In this document: positions 34,308 through 42,293 of the stretch, piece by piece
How positions within the stretch are numbered: the stretch's first letter is position 1
How the letters are laid out: each line of letters starts with the position of its first letter
Assembly: GCF_946479765.1 (NCBI RefSeq)
Contig: NZ_CAMLHO010000028.1
Coordinates: 1-52,404 of the forward strand
Reading direction: 5' to 3'
DNA: 52,404 nt
DNA from: an uncultured Aliivibrio sp.
GTDB lineage: Bacteria > Pseudomonadota > Gammaproteobacteria > Enterobacterales > Vibrionaceae
The notes under the pieces: generated by a model
What the model saw: the letters and a program-made list of their open reading frames with translations, nothing else
What the model was told of the DNA's origin: nothing
The model's database searches: none
Translations under genes and position numbers: made by a program

Positions 34308-34856
34308 ATGAAACACAGCAAACTTCTTTTTGTTGGGACGCTGGCCGTCTTAGTATCGGCTTGCTCTAACACACCACCTGATATTCACGGTCAAGCAAAC
34401 CAAATTAACGACTTGCAGCAAGAAACCATTAACGCGCAATCCAAACAAATTGCCTCGTTAAATTACAAAGTTCAGCAATTGGTTGAGAATAACTTTCCGT
34501 CACCAATGATAAGTGTGACGCCTCGACTCTATCAGGTCTATTACCCTTATAACGTATCGAAACTCACGGTAACGCCTGAGCTGAGATACAGCATTTTAAA
34601 AGACGCAAAACAAGCGACTCGCATTAATCTACTCGGTCGAACCGATGGGGTAAGACCAACAGACAGCGATAAGAAAGTTGCTATGGCTCGTGCCATGTTC
34701 TTACGTGATTACTTTGTTCACAACGGCATTGACCCAACGCTTATTTACGTCAATTACGCCTCTGCAACGGATTATGCAGACAATAATTGGTCACGCATTG
34801 GCCGTAAAAACAATCGTCGTGTTGAGATTGAAATTTACCCACACGAAGAGGATTAG
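34308..34856 (+). CDS. OmpA-family lipoprotein
   Basis: A 182-aa lipoprotein with Cys19 in LVSAC, then a coiled-coil region (INDLQQETINAQSKQIASLNYKVQQLVE), then an OmpA-like peptidoglycan-binding domain (INLLGRTDGVRPTDSDKKVAMARAMFLRDYFVHNGI ... NRRVEIEIY). It probably anchors the transfer apparatus to the cell wall. It lies between topB and trbM, overlapping none, and three bases separate it from trbM. Confidence 0.82.
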   Translation: MKHSKLLFVGTLAVLVSACSNTPPDIHGQANQINDLQQETINAQSKQIASLNYKVQQLVENNFPSPMISVTPRLYQVYYPYNVSKLTVTPELRYSILKDAKQATRINLLGRTDGVRPTDSDKKVAMARAMFLRDYFVHNGIDPTLIYVNYASATDYADNNWSRIGRKNNRRVEIEIYPHEED

Positions 34857-34858
34857 CC

Positions 34859-35362
34859 ATGACGTCACGGCTTGTTAAAGGCGTGATGATGGGGGTGATG
34901 GTGTTCGCTTCAGCCCCTACGTTCGCCCTCAGTGAAGATGAATGCAATATCTGGATGTGCGCCCCAACAGGGTTTATTGACTCGGAATGCAAAGGTGCAA
35001 AATCCGCCTTAAAAAAACGGCTCAAGAAACATAAACCCCCTCTTCCTGATTTTGCGCGTTGCATGGTTCATAAAGATCAAATTCCAGAAGGGACGCATAT
35101 TAGCGAAATGACGTACATCGATGGGGTATCTGCCATTATTCGTGAAACCAAAGTGTGTACACAATGGGAAAATGTACACAACAGTAATAACAGCCAATCT
35201 TGCTCCTCATGGAAAACCATTCCTGAACACTTAATTAAAAACAGAAGATGTCAATGGGACAAAGACAGGCGAGAAAGCCCGAAAGACTGTATCGGCACGA
35301 TTAAATGGATTGAAACCTACATGGATGGTCAGTTATTGGGAGATATTTTTTATTACCGCTAA
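34859..35362 (+). CDS. trbM: TrbM-family conjugal transfer protein
   Basis: A 167-aa secreted protein with signal peptide MTSRLVKGVMMGVMVFASAPTFA. The mature start DECNIWMCAPTGF ... ALKKRLKKHKPPLPDFARC follows the TrbM pattern as I recall it (CNIWxC, PPLPxF). It has ten cysteines. A Cys-Thr-x-Trp ... Cys-x-x-Trp pair (CTQW, CSSW) resembles the CTWW ... CQHW pair in the secreted protein at 17684. TrbM is linked to mating-pair formation in RP4-type systems; its exact role is not settled. Confidence 0.8.
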   Translation: MTSRLVKGVMMGVMVFASAPTFALSEDECNIWMCAPTGFIDSECKGAKSALKKRLKKHKPPLPDFARCMVHKDQIPEGTHISEMTYIDGVSAIIRETKVCTQWENVHNSNNSQSCSSWKTIPEHLIKNRRCQWDKDRRESPKDCIGTIKWIETYMDGQLLGDIFYYR

Positions 35363-35365
35363 ACG

Positions 35366-35398
35366 TTAGGGGCTACGGCTTACTGCTGTAGCTCCTAA
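35366..35398. promoter_or_regulatory. Hairpin upstream of the mobilisation genes
   Basis: TTAGGGGCTAC and GTAGCTCCTAA are inverted repeats with one mismatch and an 11-base spacer. No T-run follows, so it is a poor terminator. Position just before mobC and the relaxase makes it a candidate part of oriT or of a relaxosome regulatory site. No recognisable nic sequence was found beside it. Confidence 0.35.
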
Positions 35399-35423
35399 TC
35401 ATCAACTTGATAGAGGCACGATA

Positions 35424-35459
35424 ATGACCACATCAAATGATAATGAAGCCTATGAGTAA
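35424..35459 (+). CDS. 11-codon leader peptide coupled to mobC
   Basis: ORF MTTSNDNEAYE with a good GAGG ribosome site. Its TAA overlaps the mobC start (ATGAGTAA). mobC itself has only a weak ribosome site at that ATG, so translation is probably handed over from this leader. It may equally be a chance short frame. Confidence 0.4.
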   Translation: MTTSNDNEAYE

Positions 35460-35802
35460 AAAGTCCTTAACCACTACTTATATCGGCTTTCGATTACTCA
35501 ATGAAGAGTATGACAAATTCAAAAAGAAAGCCGAAAAAGCCAACATGACCCTTATCGAGTTCTTGCGTGAAGGGGTATTAAAAAACAAAAGTTTTGTCGT
35601 TAGAAAAGAAAAACGCTCTATCGATAAACAACAACTGATTTTTCTTTACAAGAAAAGCTCCAATAACCTTAACCAAATCGCTAAACAGATCCACATCAGC
35701 AACAAGGCAGGGATCATTACTAAAAGTGAAATGAAGTCAGCCATTAAACACATTGAATCCATCACGGAATTACTTGAGAAAGGGATAAACGATGTTAGTT
35801 AG
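35452..35802 (+). CDS. mobC: MobC-like relaxosome accessory protein
   Basis: From ATG 35452 the protein is 116 aa. The N-terminal half (YIGFRLLNEEYDKFKKKAEKANMTLIEFLREGVL) is an RHH fold. The C-terminal half has SSNNLNQIAKQIHISNKAG, the typical MobC signature. It binds oriT DNA and helps the relaxase reach the nick site. It overlaps the relaxase gene by 11 bp, the normal mobC-mobA layout. Confidence 0.85.
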   Translation: MSKKSLTTTYIGFRLLNEEYDKFKKKAEKANMTLIEFLREGVLKNKSFVVRKEKRSIDKQQLIFLYKKSSNNLNQIAKQIHISNKAGIITKSEMKSAIKHIESITELLEKGINDVS

Positions 35803-38800
35803 AGTGGGCGGTGGTAATGCTGGTATTGGTGATTACTTGCGTAATGGCATCAAAAACGGTCGTGAGCATACACGCGATGAACTCGACCACAGGATCATTT
35901 TAGAAGGCAATTTAAACGCAACTGAACTCATTATTAATGGTGTGGACACCGACGCTGAACGATATTTGCATATCACCCTCTCTTTCAAAGAAGATCACGT
36001 AGATAACGACGTAATGAATAGCATTGTTACTGAGTTCAAAACCTTTGCTATGAAAGCCTATAGCGAAGATGAATACGACTTTTACGCAGAAGCGCACGTT
36101 CCTAAAATGAAAAGCCTAGTCGATAAAAAAACAAAAGATCTTATCGAACGCAAGCCCCATATTCATATCGTTATACCTAAAACGAATCTTCAAACGAATA
36201 AACGACTCGACCCTTTTGAGATCGTTGAACATAACCAAACCTACATTGACGCTTTTCAAGAAGTCGTGAATGAAAAATACGGCCTTGCCAGTCCTAAAAT
36301 GAACATCCGCAGTAATTTTACTAGCGAAAGTACAGTGATAGAGCGCAGTAAAGGCGACACCTTCAAAGGGGCAAATAAAGCGATTAAGGAAGAGGTATTA
36401 AAGCACGTTTTAACCATGCCCTCATCGAGCCTAAACGACTTATCAGCGCATTTAGTTGAGCAAGGTTATGAAGTAAAGGAGCGAAACAAAGGCAAAGAAA
36501 ATAACTACCTCAACATTAAAGAGCAAGGCAAATCAAAAGGAATAAACCTGAATGATACCGTGTTTACTGAGCGTTTTTTATCACTCCCCATAGAGCAAAA
36601 ACAACAAAACCTAAGCGGTTCTTCATCCAATGATTACATTGCGCCTGAGCAGGGAAACTATCAAGCCACCGAAAAACATCATGCAGATTTAGCGCATTGG
36701 AATGAGCATCGATCGCACGAAGTCAGGCACGTTAAATTTAGAAATCGAGCCGCTTACAAGGCCATGAGTACCCAAGAAAAAAACGCATTCATTCAACAAA
36801 AGAAAAAGGCATTTTTAAATGACGACATTATCCCAACAAGAACACAACGAGATTGTGTTGCAGACATTAACCGAAATCTCGACGCAGCAAAACGACATTT
36901 GTCTCATGCTCAACGAGATTGTGGGAACATTGAACCAGGAGCAAGAAATATCGCTCATCGACGAGATCTCCGCGCTCTTAGATCCGCTGTACAGAGAATT
37001 ACAGGACATCAAGAACCAACTAAACCCGTCCATGAACGACTCACAGGACACAGCAGAGTAACCCAACAAATTCAATCGGACATCATGGAAGGCGAGTTAG
37101 AAAAACAACTCCTACCCGACATTGCCCACATCAAAAAGCAACTCAACGCCACGGAATTACTTCGTGATTTATCGCAATCTCACGGCCTTATCACTCAAAA
37201 ATACGTCATTACCCAAGGTAAAGACGGAAGTGATCGCATTGTGTGTGGCACAAGGCAACTCAACGTTGCAGATTTTCTAACAAAAGAAATGGGCTTGTCA
37301 TGGAAAGAAGCCAAGCAACAGCTAGAGCATTCTTTCGCAAGACAACGTGATCCTAACGCTCAAAAAAGTACTGAGCACGACAGAGAAGACTTTTCTCAAC
37401 GCTGGCAACCTAGCCATAAAAAAGAGCGTAAACAAGCATGGAAAGCTCAATACGCCAATGAAAAAGCCTATCGCTTCACCATAAGAAAAACGTTCAGCAC
37501 TGAAAAAAACGCCATCTATGCCGACGATTCACTTTCAAAATCCGAACGCAAGATTGCCCTATCCATTTCAAGAATGAACAAAGTCATTGTAGATATGGAA
37601 TTTATCGAGCAACGAGAATGGGACAGAAACCAACTCAAGCAGAACTATCCGAATTTAATCACTGCTCAATACCAACAGTTTGAGCAACGTCATACCCCAA
37701 TAGAGAGTCTACTTATGAATAACAGCATTAACGGAACCATCGAAGAACACGGCACTGCCCCTTATGAGTTTAATAAGGAGAACAAGCAGAGCTACTACAT
37801 CAAGTTAAAACTGCCTAACAATCAGGTTAAAACGGTGTGGGGAGTTGGTTTACAATCCACGATTGAAGAAAGCAAAGTCCGTGTAGGTGACTCCATTTCA
37901 TTAACGAACGCAGGTAAAAAAGAGATCACAGTCCCAACGGACATTAAAGATGACAATGGCAAAGTGATAGGCACAAAGACTATTGATACGCACCGTAATC
38001 AGTGGGACATTGTTAAAACCCCAATAATCCAAAGCGATATTAATCAAGCCATATCATTAAACAATGAAGCCATTGAATTAGAAAACAAGGGGCTTGAAGA
38101 TCAAGCCGCTGATAAAGAATATGAAGCATCTATGCTCATGTATAGCATTGCAAAAACAGAAAAAGAAAACCCATTTAATTCTCATGAAGATCCTCGCCTT
38201 CATCAAATGTTTATTAAAGTTAAGAGTGAATTAATGGTTCAACCCCAAAAAGAAACACCTCAACCAGCACCAGTAAATAAACCTGAAACCATAACTAAAG
38301 CCGTTCTGGATAAAAAACTGGAAGCCAGTCGATTATTAATCATGTATCCAAAATTAAAAGAGTTGGGTATTAACGCTGAGCATATTTCTAAAACAGAAAA
38401 AGGGGATCGCATTCAATTTAATGACAAGTCACTAACGGTGACTGAATTAATGAAAGAAACGCATCAATTAAAACCAAAACAAATTGTGGATGAATTAACC
38501 CCTATTTACTCAGGGCAAGAAAGAGATAAGCAACGTGTCATTGATTATGCGAACCGTTATATAAACGACCCTTCAAATAAAATAGATACAGCAAAAGAAA
38601 AACCAATGGAGCTAACCATTAGTTCAGGTCAACCAGAGCGTGAAAATAACAAAGAAAGAGATATTGATAATATAAATGAGCCGAACAAATCAAAACAAGA
38701 GCAACATAACGAGCCAGAAAAAGCCCCACATTCTGAGCCTGAAAACACACGCAATAAGCAAGCTCCGCTTCCGCCTCAAGACTACGAAAACATCACGCAC

Positions 38801-39184
38801 CAAACCAACGAAAAAGGTCACGTCACCTACTTCATGGATAAAGAAGTTATCGTCGTTGATCGCGGTGAAAATGTTCATATTGCTCAGAACTCGGATAAGG
38901 CCATCGAAATAGGCTTGCGTCTTTCAATGGAGAAATTCGGTAATACGCTCGATATTCGAGGGACAGAAGAGTACAAGGCAAAACTGGTTGAAGTGGCAGT
39001 TAAGAACAACCTAAGCATTCAATTCTCTGATCCAAAACTGAACGAAATGATGAAAGAAAAAGCGCAACAATTTAAGGATGGTGAGAACATCATTCAAAAA
39101 GCAGAGCGCGATTACAAACCAGAAAATGAGTCACAAAAAGCCCCTACCATTGATAAGAAACAGAGCCACAGTTTCGATCGATAA
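35792..39184 (+). CDS. Relaxase (MOBP-type) with C-terminal LPD7-like domain
   Basis: An 1130-aa relaxase. The N-terminal ~200 residues include LHITLSFKED and the metal-binding PHIHIVIP (His near 123 and 125), a relaxase motif III. The exact catalytic tyrosine is not certain; Tyr19 is a candidate. A long basic, helical middle (about 330-640) follows. A beta segment containing KTVWGVGLQSTIEESKVRVGDSI lies near 680-710, as in primase/relaxase-associated modules. The C-terminus (VIVVDRGENVHIAQNSDKAIEIGL ... NNLSIQFSDPKLNE) is LPD7-like. It nicks oriT and leads the strand into recipients. A second ORF is nested in another frame at 36819-37061. Confidence 0.88.
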   Translation: MLVRVGGGNAGIGDYLRNGIKNGREHTRDELDHRIILEGNLNATELIINGVDTDAERYLHITLSFKEDHVDNDVMNSIVTEFKTFAMKAYSEDEYDFYAEAHVPKMKSLVDKKTKDLIERKPHIHIVIPKTNLQTNKRLDPFEIVEHNQTYIDAFQEVVNEKYGLASPKMNIRSNFTSESTVIERSKGDTFKGANKAIKEEVLKHVLTMPSSSLNDLSAHLVEQGYEVKERNKGKENNYLNIKEQGKSKGINLNDTVFTERFLSLPIEQKQQNLSGSSSNDYIAPEQGNYQATEKHHADLAHWNEHRSHEVRHVKFRNRAAYKAMSTQEKNAFIQQKKKAFLNDDIIPTRTQRDCVADINRNLDAAKRHLSHAQRDCGNIEPGARNIAHRRDLRALRSAVQRITGHQEPTKPVHERLTGHSRVTQQIQSDIMEGELEKQLLPDIAHIKKQLNATELLRDLSQSHGLITQKYVITQGKDGSDRIVCGTRQLNVADFLTKEMGLSWKEAKQQLEHSFARQRDPNAQKSTEHDREDFSQRWQPSHKKERKQAWKAQYANEKAYRFTIRKTFSTEKNAIYADDSLSKSERKIALSISRMNKVIVDMEFIEQREWDRNQLKQNYPNLITAQYQQFEQRHTPIESLLMNNSINGTIEEHGTAPYEFNKENKQSYYIKLKLPNNQVKTVWGVGLQSTIEESKVRVGDSISLTNAGKKEITVPTDIKDDNGKVIGTKTIDTHRNQWDIVKTPIIQSDINQAISLNNEAIELENKGLEDQAADKEYEASMLMYSIAKTEKENPFNSHEDPRLHQMFIKVKSELMVQPQKETPQPAPVNKPETITKAVLDKKLEASRLLIMYPKLKELGINAEHISKTEKGDRIQFNDKSLTVTELMKETHQLKPKQIVDELTPIYSGQERDKQRVIDYANRYINDPSNKIDTAKEKPMELTISSGQPERENNKERDIDNINEPNKSKQEQHNEPEKAPHSEPENTRNKQAPLPPQDYENITHQTNEKGHVTYFMDKEVIVVDRGENVHIAQNSDKAIEIGLRLSMEKFGNTLDIRGTEEYKAKLVEVAVKNNLSIQFSDPKLNEMMKEKAQQFKDGENIIQKAERDYKPENESQKAPTIDKKQSHSFDR
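36819..37061 (+). CDS. Nested ORF inside the relaxase gene (MobB-like position)
   Basis: An 80-aa protein in the +1-type alternative frame of the relaxase, with AAGG nine bases before its ATG. The sequence is strikingly protein-like: acidic, helical, regular heptads (HNEIVLQTLTEISTQQNDI, MLNEIVGTLNQEQEISLIDE, ISALLDPLYRELQDIKNQL), with no rare-composition signs. The relaxase frame over the same stretch is Arg/His/Asn-rich and low in hydrophobic residues, as if constrained by the overlap. ColE1 and RSF1010-type plasmids nest mob genes inside mobA. Homology to those was not established. Confidence 0.6.
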   Translation: MTTLSQQEHNEIVLQTLTEISTQQNDICLMLNEIVGTLNQEQEISLIDEISALLDPLYRELQDIKNQLNPSMNDSQDTAE

Positions 39185-39197
39185 GAAGTTGAAAATG

Positions 39198-39237
39198 CTG
39201 CGTCCGCAGTGAAGGGTTTCAAAGGGTTTACCCTTTG
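39198..39237. repeat. Two short palindromes after the relaxase gene
   Basis: CTGCG-TC-CGCAG (39198-39209) and CAAAGGGT-TT-ACCCTTTG (39220-39237) lie between the relaxase stop and the phased repeats. An inverted repeat near a relaxase and stb repeats is typical of an oriT region, so this stretch to about 39310 is an alternative oriT candidate. No firm nic sequence was recognised. Confidence 0.35.
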
Positions 39238-39318
39238 GCACAGGGCATGTTTTTACCAAATACGTAGTAGAGGGTGAAAACGTGCCTGTCGTGCCTATCT
39301 CTAGTTTTGTCACCATCG

Positions 39319-39425
39319 TTGAAGCATTAATGAAGCAAAGGATCATCATCGTTGAAGCAGAAAAGAAGCATGATTAAAGCAACGATCACCATAATTAAAG
39401 CGTTTATAGAGCATAGATGAAGCAA
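39319..39425. repeat. Phased 11-bp direct repeats (StbA-binding site candidate)
   Basis: Nine-base units close to ATGAAGCAA start at 39319, 39330, 39352, 39363, 39374, 39395, 39406 and 39417, that is every 11 bp with two vacant steps. They lie directly upstream of the stbA-like gene. R388 stbDRs, as I recall them (TTGCATCAT, complement ATGATGCAA, 9 bp with 2-bp gaps), have the same length, spacing and nearly the same sequence. Good evidence for an StbA binding and autoregulation array. Confidence 0.75.
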
Positions 39426-39450
39426 ATAATCACCAAAAAGTGAGCAAATT

Positions 39451-39972
39451 ATGCATTTTGCCATTGAAAAACTAAAAGACGGGATAAAACAGCTCGTTGA
39501 AATTCACGGAAGAACATCAAAAATGATGATAATCCGTGAATTATTTCATCCCTTAACCGAAGCCATGAACGACGGTGTAAAGCTAGAGTTAATTAATAAC
39601 TATCTTCACGAGCAAGGGTTAGAAATCACGTTACCAACGTTACGAAATATGATTTATCGCATCCGAAAAGAAAGAGGCATTTCACCTCAAAAAAGATCAA
39701 CACAAGATCTAAATGCTCAGCATCAAAACCAAACTCAAACCGTCGAAAGCGATAAATCGCTTTCGACGCCTAAAACCGAAATCGACTATCAAGCTCGATA
39801 CGATGACATCAATGGCCGCTTCAAAGCCACTGAATCATTTGAAGAGAAATACGCCATCTTAGGTGGCGATCCTAAAAAGCTAGACGGTCACACCCGTCGA
39901 AAACAACGTGAAATGTGCATTGAGTTACACATGGCCTTTCACAATCAATACAAACCATTTATCAAAATTTAA
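39451..39972 (+). CDS. stbA: StbA/TraK-like DNA-binding protein
   Basis: A 173-aa protein. The N-terminal domain (RELFHPLTEAMNDGVKLELINNYLHEQGLEITLPTLRNMIYRIRKERG) is the HTH pattern of StbA/TraK-type proteins. A Gln/Ser-rich linker follows, with a C-terminal helical region of unknown role. In R388, StbA binds repeats upstream of its operon and controls plasmid positioning and conjugation. The upstream phased repeats support the same here. Followed by stbB 14 bp later. Confidence 0.75.
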   Translation: MHFAIEKLKDGIKQLVEIHGRTSKMMIIRELFHPLTEAMNDGVKLELINNYLHEQGLEITLPTLRNMIYRIRKERGISPQKRSTQDLNAQHQNQTQTVESDKSLSTPKTEIDYQARYDDINGRFKATESFEEKYAILGGDPKKLDGHTRRKQREMCIELHMAFHNQYKPFIKI

Positions 39973-39986
39973 AAGAGATATTAACT

Positions 39987-40685
39987 ATGAAAATTGCAGT
40001 AATTAACTTTTCAGGCAACGTGGGAAAATCAATTATTTCTCAACACTTATTACAACCTCGCATGAATAACGCAAAAATTATCGCGGTTGAATCAATTAAT
40101 TCAGACGGCACAGATAATGAAACAATTAAAGGCAAAGAGTTTGCCGATATTATGGAAAGCGTCAGTGAATTAGATGATGTAATTGTAGATATTGGCGCAT
40201 CGAACGTCGAAGAGTTCATGAAAAAAATGAAATTCTTCACAGACAGTCAATATGACTTTGATTATTTTATTGTCCCGACAATAAATAAACCAAAGCAATT
40301 AACCGATACCCTATCCACAATTAACGAACTTCACGATTTAGATATTGAACCAAAAAATATTATAATCGTGTTTAACATGGTGGATATTGACGACAATATT
40401 CAACGCCTATTCTCTAGTTTAATTAACCATTCCGACGATATAGCTAATTTTAATACCAACGCCATTATTTACGAAAACGAGTTGTTCACTCGTTTAAAAG
40501 ATGAAGAAAAAAGCATTTCTGAATTAATTAACGACGATACCGATTACAAAGCGTTAATTCAAGCCACAGATGACCGCATTGAACGTCGTCAATTGTCTCA
40601 TAAGCTCGGAACCAAACGATTAGCAATGGGTGTATCAAAGCAGTTAGATAACACCTTTACGGTGTTATTTGGAAAAGGAGCATAA
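39987..40685 (+). CDS. stbB: StbB-like ParA-superfamily ATPase
   Basis: A 232-aa P-loop protein beginning MKIAVINFSGNVGKSIISQHLL. The Walker A is NFSGNVGKS, a deviant form with Asn-Val before the Lys-Ser, as in StbB/TraL proteins rather than classic ParA. VIVDIGAS (about 61-68) is the Walker B region. StbB in R388 is needed for transfer and opposes StbA in positioning the plasmid. Genes on both sides complete the stbABC order. Confidence 0.8.
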   Translation: MKIAVINFSGNVGKSIISQHLLQPRMNNAKIIAVESINSDGTDNETIKGKEFADIMESVSELDDVIVDIGASNVEEFMKKMKFFTDSQYDFDYFIVPTINKPKQLTDTLSTINELHDLDIEPKNIIIVFNMVDIDDNIQRLFSSLINHSDDIANFNTNAIIYENELFTRLKDEEKSISELINDDTDYKALIQATDDRIERRQLSHKLGTKRLAMGVSKQLDNTFTVLFGKGA

Positions 40686-40687
40686 GC

Positions 40688-41257
40688 ATGACTCCCGAAG
40701 AACTCGCAATTGTCAGTAAACCGATGACTACCATCACTACTATGCAAGAAGCTTATACCCGTGAAATTCTCAGCGAGATTTTTTTGCTACAAAAAAAACT
40801 CACTGAGATAGGCGGTGAATCTCAAATGCGTATCGGTATTACTCAAGACATCATCAATACGCACTTAAACCATGCAGCCAAAGCCCTTGATAATTACACT
40901 CAAGCGGCCAACGCGCATTTCTCTGTCACAAAGCAAGAACTCAAAGACATTGCCGATAATGAAGTCAAAACCAGTATCACAAAATCATTACTCGATGCTC
41001 ACCATAAATTATTGCTCGCTAATCCGCCTAGAATCGCTTTACAGGCGGTTCTAATGATGACAGTGGTCGCAGCTCTAGTAGGCGGCATTGTCGGCTTGAG
41101 TGGCGGTTATATTGCGTATCATGCGCAAAATACCAACCGCTTGAGCGTAAATGAAATTCAATTGATTGAAAAAGGACGATTGCTACAGCAATCGTTCTCA
41201 ACCCTTAGCCCTGCGACCAAGGAAGAACTGGAACAAGCTGCCATTAATTTTCAATAA
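40688..41257 (+). CDS. stbC: StbC-like/TraM-like membrane protein
   Basis: A 189-aa protein: soluble helical N-terminal part (residues 1-115), one transmembrane segment (ALQAVLMMTVVAALVGGIVGLSGGYIAYHA) and a short C-terminal tail. Position two bases after stbB fits StbC or TraM of RP4-like Tra1 cores. No motif beyond topology, so the name rests on operon order. Confidence 0.6.
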   Translation: MTPEELAIVSKPMTTITTMQEAYTREILSEIFLLQKKLTEIGGESQMRIGITQDIINTHLNHAAKALDNYTQAANAHFSVTKQELKDIADNEVKTSITKSLLDAHHKLLLANPPRIALQAVLMMTVVAALVGGIVGLSGGYIAYHAQNTNRLSVNEIQLIEKGRLLQQSFSTLSPATKEELEQAAINFQ

Positions 41258-41268
41258 GTCTTTCCTTG

Positions 41269-41341
41269 TTTCTGTTTACCCACAATCGGCTCACGAGTGG
41301 GGGTGAATATCTCTTACCGCCTCATGTTGGATAAACAGAAA
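41269..41341 (+). repeat. 73-bp covarying stem-loop element, copy 1
   Basis: Arms TTTCTGTTTACCCA and TGGATAAACAGAAA pair over 14 positions with a single C-A mismatch, enclosing a 45-base core that starts CAATCGGCTCACGAG and ends CCGCCTCATGT. Copy 2 lies 98 bp downstream in the same orientation and copy 3 at 43946-44023 inverted. Cores are nearly the same; arms differ but stay complementary. Nature unknown: structured RNA, or DNA hairpin. Confidence 0.8.
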
Positions 41342-41438
41342 AATAATCTCATCGTCATGATGGGGCTTTTTACTCCTCCCCTAAATAAATTACATCGAAA
41401 AGAAAAAGAGCAACAGCCACGTTGTGAGTTTTTCTGGG

Positions 41439-41511
41439 TTCCTATTTACCCACAATCGGCTCACGAGTGGGTGTGAATATCTCTTGCCGCCTCATGCTGG
41501 ATAAATAGGAA
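41439..41511 (+). repeat. 73-bp covarying stem-loop element, copy 2
   Basis: Arms TTCCTATTTACCCA and TGGATAAATAGGAA pair with the same single C-A mismatch as copy 1. The 45-base core differs from copy 1 at three positions. It ends 40 bp before the virB5 start, so as RNA it would sit in the virB5 5' leader. Confidence 0.8.
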
Positions 41512-41551
41512 TTGAACTGTGTGTTTTTAGGGGATTTTTTAAGGATTTACC

Positions 41552-42292
41552 ATGCAATTAAAAACAACCATGAAAGCGATAGTGTTAGGGCTATCACTTT
41601 CCCTACCCTCCGCACACGCTGGCTTTCCAACGTCTGTGTTGATTGATATTCCAGCCACCTTGCACCAGTTTCAGAATATGGGGCAAATGCTCAAAGAGTA
41701 CGCGACGATGTTAGACCAGCTCAATGAAATGCAACGCCAGTTACAACAAATGGAGCGCGAATACAATTCAATGACAGGTACACGGGGGCTAGGCAATATC
41801 TTAAATAACCCTGCGTTTTCAAAACATTTACCTGATAACTGGCAAACCGTGTTAAGCAATATCCGTTATAACGGATATGACGGCTTATCGGGTGCAGCCC
41901 AAGCTTTACGGGATGCAAGCAGAATTATTGATGCGTGCGAATACATTGAAGATAGGGCTGAGCGTCGAAACTGTGAAGCTCTTGCAGTAAAACCAGCACA
42001 AGACCAAGAATACGCAAGTAACGCTTATAAAACATCTTATGACAGACAAGAGCAAATCGAATCATTAATGAAAAAAATAGATCAAACTCGTGATCCAAAG
42101 GCTATCGCTGAATTAAGTGCCCGTATTCAAGCCGAACAAGCACTCATTCAGAATGACCAAAACAAATTAGCCATGTACCAAGCAACAACTCAGGCCGAGG
42201 ATCGTTTGTTGCAACAGCAACAACGAGAAATCAGCGCAAGAACATGGGGAAGTACAAAATATGGTGTCTATGTTGCACCTCTGGAGTTTTAG
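41552..42292 (+). CDS. virB5: VirB5/TrbJ-like type IV secretion protein
   Basis: A 246-aa protein with signal peptide MQLKTTMKAIVLGLSLSLPSAHA. It is helical throughout, with heptad-rich segments (LKEYATMLDQLNEMQRQLQQMEREYNSM and SARIQAEQALIQNDQNKLAMYQ), as in VirB5/TrbJ minor pilus proteins. TAAGG gives a good ribosome site. Its end abuts virB6 (the virB6 ATG begins one base after the stop). It lies 14 kb away from the main virB block, an unusual split. Confidence 0.83.
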   Translation: MQLKTTMKAIVLGLSLSLPSAHAGFPTSVLIDIPATLHQFQNMGQMLKEYATMLDQLNEMQRQLQQMEREYNSMTGTRGLGNILNNPAFSKHLPDNWQTVLSNIRYNGYDGLSGAAQALRDASRIIDACEYIEDRAERRNCEALAVKPAQDQEYASNAYKTSYDRQEQIESLMKKIDQTRDPKAIAELSARIQAEQALIQNDQNKLAMYQATTQAEDRLLQQQQREISARTWGSTKYGVYVAPLEF

Positions 42293-42293
42293 C

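Noticed and set aside
36815-37075. 86-aa minus-strand ORF opposite the nested relaxase ORF
   Set aside because: It is the mirror of the nested frame, without a ribosome site, and against the direction of the operon.
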